Positions 52,931 to 62,000 of a stretch of 64,000 nt of DNA are shown here, in pieces; positions within the stretch are counted from its first letter, which is position 1, and every line of letters begins with the position of its first letter. The stretch spans positions 434,001-498,000 of the forward strand of contig CBDDBK010000002.1 in NCBI GenBank assembly GCA_965225715.1, in the 5' to 3' direction. Source of the DNA: CBDDBK01 sp965225715 (lineage in GTDB: Bacteria; Bacteroidota; Bacteroidia; Cytophagales; Flammeovirgaceae). The notes under the pieces were generated by a model. It saw only the letters and a list, made by a program, of their open reading frames with translations, did no database searches and was not told the DNA's origin. A program made the position numbers and the translations under genes.

Positions 52931-53698
52931 TTAATTATTAGTTTTCTCTCTATATTTATAATATTTTACCAGTGCATATTTCAAAAAAACAGCATAAGCA
53001 GAAGTCACGGCAATTAACAGTCCAAAAAAACCATCTTTAAAGCCTTTTTTAAAAAAATACCCTCCTATAAAGCGCCAAAAAGGGCTGAGAAATAATTTAA
53101 TAAAACCCACTTTTGCTTTTGATTTTAGTAATTCTTTTGCTGAAATATCAGAATATTTATAAGCGACAGAAATATGCTCTTTTAAATTGTAATAGGAATA
53201 ATGTAAAATATCGCCTTTTAAGTAGCCTATTTTAGTATTTTCTTCCATACTATAGCAGTCGTGAGGATTAGTGCCTTTCCATATACCTTTTTTAGTATCC
53301 CATAATCGCAATTTTTTATCTGGGTACCAGCCTGAATAATAAATCCATTTACCACAATAGTTGGTTAATCTGTTCATATAATATCCATCATGAGTCCAAT
53401 TATTTTTAATAACAAGGATAGATTTTTTTAATGTATTATCAACAGCTTCATCAGCATCTAAAGATAGAACATAAGAATATTTAGCTTTTGTAAGGGCATA
53501 ATTTTTTTGTTCGACGTGTCCTAAAAAAGTATGTTCTATAAAATTTACATCTTTTTCAAGACATATTTCTTTAGTTTTATCCGTAGAAAAAGAATCTATA
53601 ACTACAATATCATCGGCAATATCTTTTATCGAATCTATACAACGCCCTATATTTCTTTCTTCATTAAAGGTAATAATAACAACCGATAGTAAAATCAT
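52931..53698 (-). CDS. Glycosyltransferase family 2, WaaE/KdtX-like
   Basis: 255 residues. N-terminal GT-A fold with LLSVVIITFNEERNIGRCIDS, the nucleotide-sugar loop VVIDSFSTDKTKEI and DxD-like SLDADE metal site. Then the WaaE-group segments YYSGWYPDKKLRLW and GDILHYSYYNLKEHI; a C-terminal membrane-proximal hydrophobic stretch (GFFGLLIAVTSAYAVFLKYALV). Members add sugars to lipopolysaccharide core. Single gene, no LPS cluster around it. Confidence 0.88.
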   Translation of the reverse strand: MILLSVVIITFNEERNIGRCIDSIKDIADDIVVIDSFSTDKTKEICLEKDVNFIEHTFLGHVEQKNYALTKAKYSYVLSLDADEAVDNTLKKSILVIKNNWTHDGYYMNRLTNYCGKWIYYSGWYPDKKLRLWDTKKGIWKGTNPHDCYSMEENTKIGYLKGDILHYSYYNLKEHISVAYKYSDISAKELLKSKAKVGFIKLFLSPFWRFIGGYFFKKGFKDGFFGLLIAVTSAYAVFLKYALVKYYKYREKTNN

Positions 53699-53767
53699 AG
53701 TTATATGTACGAATTATTTTTATTTTTGAATTATACTATAACATAGTAACTGGTTTATATTTTATTT

Positions 53768-54854
53768 TCATTTTTTTACTTTTAATAAAAAAGCCTGCAT
53801 AAAATCATTAATGTCTCCATTAAGGACATTTTGAATATCTGTTCTTTCTAAATTTGTACGGGTATCTTTAACTAATTTGTATGGATGTAAAACATAGTTT
53901 CTTATTTGAGCACCAAAATCAATTTTTGTCTTTTTTGCTTCTAACTTAGCCTTTTCTATTTCTTTTTTTTCAAGTTCTAACTGATAAAGTTTTGATTTTA
54001 ACATAGCCAAGGCTTTTAACTTATTATAGGATTGAGAACGTTCTTGTTGACATTCTATGACAATTTTAGAAGGTTCATGTCGAAGGCGAACGGCAGACTC
54101 AACTTTATTAACATGTTGTCCACCAGCTCCACTGGCTCTAAATGTCTGCCAAGTAATATCAGCTGGATTAATTATAATTTCTATAGTTTCATCAACAATA
54201 GGGTAAAGAGAAACAGAAGCAAAAGAGGTGTGTCTTTTATGATTGGCATTAAAAGGTGAGAGACGAACCAAGCGATGTACGCCAATTTCAGACTTGAGAT
54301 AACCAAAAGCAAAATCACCTAAAAATTCTAAAGTAACTGATTTTAAGCCTGCCTCCTCCCCTGCTTGATAATTAGCTTGTTTAATTTTATAGTTATTTTT
54401 TTCACCCCACATAAGATACATACGCATAAGCATTTCAGCCCAATCTTGACTGTCAATACCACCTGCACCAGGGTTAATTTCTAAAAGTGCTCCAAACTTA
54501 TCACTTTCTGTGTTCAAGCTTGAGCGTACTTCAACATTTTCAAAAATTTGAGTCGTCTGTGTAAGTTGTTTATTAAGTTCTTCGATAGAAATTTCATTAT
54601 TTTGATAAAAATCAAAGAGAATTTCTAAATCTTCTGTAGCTCGCTCAGCTTTCTGATATAAAGAAATACTTTTTTTTAAATCCTTTATTATCTTTAATTT
54701 ATGCTGGGCATGTTTTGAATCTGTCCAAAAGTTAGGATCTGATGTTTCTTTTTCTTTTTCTAAAATAGAAATCTTTTTTTTATCATAGTCAAAGATAGTC
54801 CCTAAGGGTATTTAAACGTTTTTTAAAGTCATTAAGGTGATTAGTAGAAGTCAT
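53768..54854 (-). CDS. prfB: Peptide chain release factor 2 (RF2), expressed by +1 frameshift
   Basis: About 361 residues when read across the shift. Recognises UGA and UAA stop codons. ATG at 54854, then 21 codons to an in-frame TGA (54789-54791) in the context CTTAGGGACTATCTTTGAC; after CTT the ribosome skips one base and continues DYDKKKISILEKEK. The SPF tripeptide (stop-codon reading, RLSPFNANHKR) and GGQ motif (RASGAGGQHVNKVESAVRL) are intact. Without the shift only a 21-residue peptide is made, so RF2 autoregulates its level, as known in most bacteria. Lies 8 bp after purH on the same strand, probably cotranscribed. Confidence 0.95.
54789..54803 (-). promoter_or_regulatory. prfB +1 programmed frameshift site
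   Basis: On the minus strand AGGGACTATCTTTGA: CTT TGA is the canonical slip site, and AGGGAC a partial Shine-Dalgarno-like stimulator in the position of the AGGGGG of E. coli. The frame after skipping one U continues RF2. Confidence 0.9.
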
Positions 54855-54862
54855 TTTTACAT

Positions 54863-56341
54863 TTAATGTTTAAAATGTCGTGTATTTGTTAAAAGCATAC
54901 AAACATCATGATTATTACAATAGTCAATAGATAAATTATCTTTAATAGAGCCACCTGGTTGAATAACAGCCTTTATACCAGCTTTATATGCTATTTCTAC
55001 ACAATCTAGAAAAGGGAAAAAAGCATCTGAAGCCATAACTGCTCCATTCAAATCCATATCAAAGCGTTTTGCCTTTTCTATAGCTTGATTCAAGGCATCT
55101 ACACGAGAAGGTTGTCCCATTCCGCTTCCAATAAGCATCTTATTTTTAACCAAAATAATGGCATTAGACTTAGTATATTTTACAATCTTATTAGCAAGTA
55201 CTAAATTTTTTAATTCTTCAACAGAAGGTTTTTTATTTGTAGCAATAGTTAATTTATTTTCAGAAGTTTCTGATAAGTTTTTATCTTGAAATAAGAAACC
55301 TCCTAAAAGAGAGCGGTATTCAAAAGATGGTAGATCACTATTTTTATTAATAAGTAAAATTCTATTTTTTTTACGTTGCAATAATTTTAAAGCATTTTTT
55401 TGGTAGGCAGGGGCAAGCAAAATTTCGAAAAAGAGTGTATTAATTTCCTGAGCAACTTCTATATCTATCGTTTTATTAGTAATTAAAATACCTCCAAATG
55501 CTGAAATAGTATCAGCACTCAAAGCTTTTTGATAAGCCTTTTTAAGATTATTATCTTGAGCTAAACCACAAGGATTATTATGTTTAAAAATAGCAAAAGT
55601 AGTCTCTTGAAATTCTTTAATTGTGTTTATAGCTGCTTCAATATCTAAAAGATTATTGTAAGAAAGCGATTTCCCGTGTAATTGTTGCACAGTATCCTTT
55701 AAAGATCCGTAAAAATGTGCTTTTTGATGTGGGTTTTCTCCGTAGCGTAAATTCGATAAAATAGTATCCTTACTGGCAAAATAATTATTAATTGCTAAGT
55801 CATATTGAAAAGTTCGTTGGAAAGCTCTTTGAGCAAGTCGCCTTCTCATATTTAAATCTATATTTTTTTTTGTGTTTAAACAGGTTATTAGATCTGAATA
55901 TTGGCGGTTAGAAGAAATAACTGTGATATTTTTATAATTTTTAGCTGCTGCTCGTATAAGGCTCACACCTCCAATATCTATTTTTTCAATAATATTAGCT
56001 TCTATATCTCCATTTTTAATCGCTTCTTCAAAAGGATATAATTCTACAATAATCAAATCAAAATTTGGAATATTGTATGTTTTAATGTCTTCTTTATCTT
56101 TTTCTTCTTCATCTCTTCTTAAAATACCTCCAAAAACTTTGGGATGTAAGGTCTTAACTCTACCGCCTAAAATAGAAGGATATCCTGTTACACTTTCAAT
56201 AGATTTTACTTTTAATCCATAGCTTTCAATAAATTTTTTTGTTCCTCCCGTAGCGTATATTTCTACATTATGCTTTTTTAAAACTTCCAAAAGAGGTAAA
56301 AGAGGTTCTTTATAAAAAACAGATATTAAGATTTTCTTCAT
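54863..56341 (-). CDS. purH: Bifunctional AICAR transformylase/IMP cyclohydrolase
   Basis: 492 residues, normal length is about 510. Catalyses the last two steps of IMP synthesis. N-terminal cyclohydrolase domain with YATGGTKKFIESYG and GGRVKTLHPKVFGGIL (IMP-binding), C-terminal transformylase with LRYGENPHQKAHFYG, AIFKHNNPCGLA, DTISAFGGILI and ASDAFFPFLDC followed by GIKAVIQPGGSIKDN. Upstream of prfB by 8 bp on the same strand. Confidence 0.96.
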   Translation of the reverse strand: MKKILISVFYKEPLLPLLEVLKKHNVEIYATGGTKKFIESYGLKVKSIESVTGYPSILGGRVKTLHPKVFGGILRRDEEEKDKEDIKTYNIPNFDLIIVELYPFEEAIKNGDIEANIIEKIDIGGVSLIRAAAKNYKNITVISSNRQYSDLITCLNTKKNIDLNMRRRLAQRAFQRTFQYDLAINNYFASKDTILSNLRYGENPHQKAHFYGSLKDTVQQLHGKSLSYNNLLDIEAAINTIKEFQETTFAIFKHNNPCGLAQDNNLKKAYQKALSADTISAFGGILITNKTIDIEVAQEINTLFFEILLAPAYQKNALKLLQRKKNRILLINKNSDLPSFEYRSLLGGFLFQDKNLSETSENKLTIATNKKPSVEELKNLVLANKIVKYTKSNAIILVKNKMLIGSGMGQPSRVDALNQAIEKAKRFDMDLNGAVMASDAFFPFLDCVEIAYKAGIKAVIQPGGSIKDNLSIDYCNNHDVCMLLTNTRHFKH

Positions 56342-56376
56342 TTATTTTTAGAGTTTGTCAAACTACATAATTTGTA

Positions 56377-56769
56377 TTATATGAACTCTCTTATAGTCTG
56401 AGCTATATCTTCAAACTCATAGGGTTCTAATTTTAATTTAGATCGCGTAAAATTAATATCTGATACTTGATTTATAGGCACAAGATGGATATGTGCATGT
56501 GGAATTTCCAAACCAATTACACTTATAGCTATCCGCTTACAACTAACAGCCTGTTCAATAGCTCTTGCTATTTTTTTACTATAAAGCATTAAAGCAACCA
56601 ATTGTTTATCTTCTAAATCAAAAATATAATCTATTTCTATTTTTGGTACAACTAAAGTATGTCCTTTAGTCAAAGGATTTATATCAAGAAAAGCAAAATA
56701 ATCGTCTGTTTCAGCTATTTTATAACTATGTATTTCTTGATTAATAATTTTTGTAAAAATAGAAGACAT
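56377..56769 (-). CDS. HIT family nucleotide-binding protein
   Basis: 130 residues from ATG 56769 (MSSIFTKIINQEI); the longer reading to 56808 adds a non-family extension. Histidine triad motif HAHIHLV near the C-terminus and KGHTLVVPKIEIDYIFDLED typical of the Hint/HinT-like AMP-lysine hydrolase branch. Cytosolic. It sits between gcvT and purH on the same strand with gaps of 35 bp, so the five genes from gcvT to prfB may form one transcript. Confidence 0.92.
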   Translation of the reverse strand: MSSIFTKIINQEIHSYKIAETDDYFAFLDINPLTKGHTLVVPKIEIDYIFDLEDKQLVALMLYSKKIARAIEQAVSCKRIAISVIGLEIPHAHIHLVPINQVSDINFTRSKLKLEPYEFEDIAQTIREFI

Positions 56770-56804
56770 ATATAATCGATTAAAGGTTAAAAAAATAAAA
56801 GTTA

Positions 56805-57887
56805 TCAAACTGTAAAAGGCAATTTAATAACTTTAGCTCTAAAGTTTCTTTTCCGAATAGCAATAAAAAAAATATCCCCTACCTTAGGAAAAGGTCTAGC
56901 AACATAACCCAAAGCAATGCCAACATTTAAGCTAGGAGAAAGGGTACCAGAAGTAACTCTGCCAACAATTTTACCATTTTCATCAGAGATTAAAAAATCT
57001 TTGCGAGGTATTGCTTTTTCTAGCATTTGTAAAGCAATTAATTTTTGTTTTATACCTAATTTTTTTTGTTTTTTTAAAGTTTCAGAACCTATAAATACAG
57101 TATTCAATTTGGTTATCCATCCTAAACCTGCTTCCATTGGTGAAGTAAACTCATTTAACTCATTGCCATATAGGCAATAACCTGCTTCCAAACGTAAAGT
57201 ATCTCTTGCTGCTAATCCAATAGGTTTTATATTTATAATATTATCTTCATTTAAAAGTAGATTCCATAATTTTTCAATTTTATTATTAGATACATACAAT
57301 TCATAACCTCCGCAACCTGTATAGCCTGTTTTAGATATTATAACATTTTCTATTTCTCCTATATTAGTTGTAATAAAATTATAACTAGCCAAACTATTAA
57401 TAGGCTCATTAACAAATTGATTTAAAAATTTATCTGCTAAAGGTCCTTGAATAGCTAAAAGTCCTAATTCATGGCTTTTATTTTTTAAAATAACCTGAAA
57501 ATTACCTATATTATCATTTAACCAAATCCAATCTTTTTCTATATTAGTAGCATTCACAACTAACATATAGCTATTTTTGGCAAGGCAATAAACTAACAAA
57601 TCATCTACAACACCTCCATTTTCATTTGTTAAACAAGTATAAAAGGCTTTCCCAACATTAAGTTTATTGATATCATTGGTTTGGATATACTGAAGATATA
57701 ATTTTGCATCATAACCTTCTATTAAAAACTCTCCCATATGAGATACATCAAAAATTCCTACTCTACTTTTAACAACTAAGTGTTCTTCTTTTTCAGAAGT
57801 ATAACGAATAGGCATTTTATAGTTAGCAAAAGATACTAACTTAGCATTAAGGGCAACATGTTGTTTATAGAGGCATGTTTCTTTCAA
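56805..57887 (-). CDS. gcvT: Glycine cleavage system aminomethyltransferase (T protein)
   Basis: 360 residues from TTG 57887. Transfers the methylene group of glycine to tetrahydrofolate. Family blocks: CLYKQHVALNAKLVSFANYKMPI at the N-terminus, GIFDVSHMGEF, TNDINKLNVGKAFYTCL, ISKTGYTGCGGYELYV, IGLAARDTLRLEAGYCLYGNE and VTSGTLSPSLNVGIALGYV. No ATG lies where family members start; TTG at 57887 puts the start at the family position, TTG at 57911 adds eight residues. gcvH and gcvP are not in the window. Confidence 0.93.
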   Translation of the reverse strand: MKETCLYKQHVALNAKLVSFANYKMPIRYTSEKEEHLVVKSRVGIFDVSHMGEFLIEGYDAKLYLQYIQTNDINKLNVGKAFYTCLTNENGGVVDDLLVYCLAKNSYMLVVNATNIEKDWIWLNDNIGNFQVILKNKSHELGLLAIQGPLADKFLNQFVNEPINSLASYNFITTNIGEIENVIISKTGYTGCGGYELYVSNNKIEKLWNLLLNEDNIINIKPIGLAARDTLRLEAGYCLYGNELNEFTSPMEAGLGWITKLNTVFIGSETLKKQKKLGIKQKLIALQMLEKAIPRKDFLISDENGKIVGRVTSGTLSPSLNVGIALGYVARPFPKVGDIFFIAIRKRNFRAKVIKLPFTV

Positions 57888-57981
57888 TTTTTTTGATATT
57901 ATAAAACACAAAAAAACTATCGAATTTTCAAAGTTTGATAGTTATAATTTTAAAATGTCTATGAAAATAGTTAGATATTGA

Positions 57982-58959
57982 TTAATTAAAATCATGATAA
58001 ACACCTCGACTATTCGTTCTTCTTCTAATTTCTGGTTTATCTTCATCAAAAATACTTATAGATAGTAAAATTTCATGAGAACCATTATTAAAATTTCCTA
58101 AATCATTAACAATAAAATCATAAGCATAACCTAAAGCAACTTTATTAGTAAGTCGAATTCTTGTCAACAAAATTAAAGAACTTAAACTTCTATAACCAAC
58201 GGCAAGCGAAAATCGGTCAAAAAACTCAAAAGTTAAATTAACATCAGCGACTATAGGTGAACCTTGTGCATAACGTATCAAAACACTTGGTTGAAAATAA
58301 AAATAACCTGTTTCAACTCGACTCTTCTGTTGGCTAACTTTAAAGTTATAACCAAAAAGAAGAGAACCATGATAGCTTATAAAAGACTGATCACCGTCTA
58401 AACTGGAATTAGGAATAACATTTGGTATAGATAGCCCAAAGAAAAAATCTCTATTATTAATATATAATCCAATACCAGCCTGAGGAATAATCGAATTTAT
58501 ATCCTCAATAGGTACATTAGGATCAGCAGAAACACGCGGATCTAAACGACTATTAAAAGCTTGATAATTAATAACACCTGCCTGAAGGCCAATGGAAACC
58601 CTAAGATTTTGAGGTGTTATAAAACGATAGCAATAAGTGCTCAAAGCTGTTATTTGATCTGTAATACCAATGTGATCATAAGCTAAAACAAGTCCTAAGC
58701 CAATATTATGATTAGTTCTATTAGCAACAGAACCATGCACATTTAGAGCTTGGGTAATAGGAGCATCTTGTATTCCAACCCATTGGAATCTAGAAAGAAG
58801 CCCCAAGTTTAATCCTTCTTGATTGCCTGCATAAGCAGGATTAATAAGCAGCTTATTATAAGCATATTGAGAGAAAGAATATTCCTGTTGACCATTTACT
58901 TTATATAATAAAGCTAAGCATAATATGGTAATAAGCAAGAACAGAGACATAGATTTCAT
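57982..58959 (-). CDS. PorP/SprF family type IX secretion membrane protein
   Basis: 325 residues. Signal peptide (SLFLLITILCLALLYKVNG) and family blocks QQEYSFSQYAYNKLLINPAYAGN, LLSRFQWVGIQDAPITQALNVHG and NIGLGLVLAYDHIGIT, with predicted beta-barrel strands to the end. PorP/SprF proteins sit in the outer membrane and are needed for surface attachment or gliding with type-B sorted proteins. It lies immediately after the giant adhesin on the same strand (48-bp gap), the typical gene order for a cargo and its dedicated PorP/SprF partner. Confidence 0.92.
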   Translation of the reverse strand: MKSMSLFLLITILCLALLYKVNGQQEYSFSQYAYNKLLINPAYAGNQEGLNLGLLSRFQWVGIQDAPITQALNVHGSVANRTNHNIGLGLVLAYDHIGITDQITALSTYCYRFITPQNLRVSIGLQAGVINYQAFNSRLDPRVSADPNVPIEDINSIIPQAGIGLYINNRDFFFGLSIPNVIPNSSLDGDQSFISYHGSLLFGYNFKVSQQKSRVETGYFYFQPSVLIRYAQGSPIVADVNLTFEFFDRFSLAVGYRSLSSLILLTRIRLTNKVALGYAYDFIVNDLGNFNNGSHEILLSISIFDEDKPEIRRRTNSRGVYHDFN

Positions 58960-59007
58960 AATATTATATTATTAAATTGAAAATTATTTTTTTAATATCT
59001 AATTAAA

Positions 59008-62000
59008 CTATCTTCTTAATAAAATATATCCGGTAACACCATTAATTCTATCTATACCAAAATCGATAACATAGAAATAAGTACCATCAGCTAAATTTGG
59101 GTTTTTCAACGTATTATTTGTATTGTTTTGACCTTCCCAAAAACGTGTTAAATTATTATAACCTACTTGCCTATACACTAAAATACCCCACCTATTATAA
59201 ATACTAACTATATTATCTGGAAAACCAGTAATACCTTGAATTATCCATTCATCATTTATACCATCACCATCTGGAGTGATAACATTATAGATAACAACAT
59301 TAAAAACATTATCTCCGTCTGGATCAACTCCTGTCCCATCACCGTCGAATTGTAAGAAATTAGGAATTCCATTATTATCAGAATCAACAAGGTTAGGTAA
59401 AGTACCTCCCTGATCGGGATCCACCAAATCAATTAAACCATCGTTATCAAGATCCAAATTACTGTCTACAGTACCATCTCCATCAGTATCTAATAATTCA
59501 ACTTCAATAATATCGGCAGGGCCATCTCCATCAGCATCTAAATCTAAATAGTTAGGTATGCCATCTTGATCTACATCATTAGCACCTTCAAATATATCTT
59601 GAATACCATCATTATCAGAGTCTAAATCTAAATAGTTAGGAACTTCATCTCTATCAATATCATCATCAGTTGGATCAAGATTAAGATTAAAGTCTTCAAC
59701 AACTGTAGATATAGAATCATTATCATCATCTGTATCCAAGGCGTTAATAACCCCATCAGAATCTGTGTCTGTAGGATTTGTAACATCCAAACCAACCTCA
59801 ATACCGTCAGAAACTAAATCTGAATCACTATCATCATTAATAGGGTTTGTATTAATATTCTCTTCTTCTCCATTAGTAATGCCATCATTATCAGAATCAG
59901 CAGTTAAATCATCAAGTATTTCAATAGTCACTTGGTTAACCACAGGAGAAGTAGCATTTAATATATCTTGAAGACTAATTATAACTGTTTCGTTTCCTCC
60001 TGGTTCATATACTTCATCATCTAGTGCTTGAATTATAAAATTAGCTAAAGTATCATTTTCTAAAAGGGATATTTTATTGCCTTGTGAGGTAATTTCAGGT
60101 CCTTCAACAACATTATAATCAATTTCTAAACCTAGTCTAAAGGCAGTACCTGTATAAGATACAATAATATCAACCTGTTGATAAGTTGGGTTTGTAAGAT
60201 TAATACTTATAATAGAACTTTGAGAGGTCTGTTCTTCTATTACAGGTAATCCTCTACTTATTTCAACTGTTGGTATATTATCATCATTTATAATAGTACC
60301 TATACCTTGAGATTTTGAAAATAGAGTTATATTTTGTCCCGCTGTTAAATTAATATCTATAGTCTCATCAAGTTCAAATTTAGTATCTCCAATAATTTCA
60401 ATTTCTAAAATTTGCAAGGTATCATCCACAGCAAAAAATATTGATGAACTATTGAAAATATAATCGTTATCTCCAAGGGTTCCTATAGCATCAACAGTTG
60501 TATAATCAACACTAATCACTTCAAAACTTGGATTACTCAAAGTAATTTCAAAACGAAGTATAGCAATTGCACCTGGTCCTCCTTCTGTTATTAGTGTATC
60601 ATTAATACTAGCCACTGGTCTAGTATCATCATTAAGAATAGTACCTATGCCTGTAGAAGGTTTTATTTCTGAAACTCCTGTAGCGTTAACTATCCTAATT
60701 CTTAATTGATCATCTGCTTCAAACTTTGTATCACCTAACACTGGAATTCTAATTATCTGGGTAAGTGTATCAGGTAAAAATGATAACATTCCTGTAGTTT
60801 GGAGATAGTCATTATCTGACAGAAAAGCTGTAAAATCTTCAGTTTCATAAATAATCTCTAACGTGTCAAAACTTCTGCGATCCAAAGAAACAGTGAATAA
60901 TAAGGTATCTATTTCACCTGGTCCTCCTTCTGTAACTTCAGCATTTCCAATACTTACCACAGGCATATCATCATCATTGACGATAGTAACTAAACCAAGG
61001 CTATCAGTAAGTCCAATCGTATTAGTAGGATTTGTAAGTTCAATTTTGAATATTTCGTCTAATTCAAATTTTCTATCCCCGTTAATAGTTACTGAAATAG
61101 GTTGCGAAGTCTCACCTGGCATAAAGGTTAAAGTTTGAGTAGTAATTTCTGAGTAATCAAAATCTATTATCTCAGCAGTACTGTCAGCCGTTTGATAATC
61201 GACTGTTATAACTTCACTACTTGGATTACTTAAAGTTGCCATAAGATTAGCTGTTTCCACCCCTAAATCGCCTTCTTCTAAAACAATAATATCATTAATA
61301 AAAACAGTAGGACGAGCATCATCATTGATGATAATACCTATACCTGAGTCAACATCTATAGTCGCATTTCCAGGGTTACTTAAACGCACATAGAAAGTAT
61401 CATCAGCTTCGAAAAAATCATCTCCTATTATTTCAAAAGTTAAAGTTCTACTCGTTATACCAGATGGGAAATCAAGTGAACCTGCACTATTAATATAATC
61501 CATTCCTCCAAGTGCTGTAACTTCTTCTAAAGCATAAGAAACTGTTACAACTGTAGCAGAAGGCTGATTTAATTCCACATTAAAAACAAAAAAAGTATTA
61601 CTTGAAGTACCTTCATTCAAAATGACATTATTAATACTTATAGCTGGTTCATTATCATTATCCACAATAGTACCAGTTGCTGTGCTAATATTTATTAAAG
61701 CATTATTTGGATTAAATAACTCTACTGTAAAAACTTCATCCGATTCGTTAGTAACATCATCTATGATAGGAATAGTAAATTCTCTATATATTTGACCAGG
61801 TAAAAAGGTTAGTGTATCTGTTCCAGAAATATAATCATTCGGGGCTATAGCTGTACCGTTTAGGGTTCTATAACTTACTACTACCGTATCTACACTCATG
61901 GCACTTAAAGTAATTGTGAATAGCATATTCATATCCTCAGTTACTGTAGCATTAGCTATACTTATTTCAACTTGAGGATCATCATTAGCAATAGTAACGG

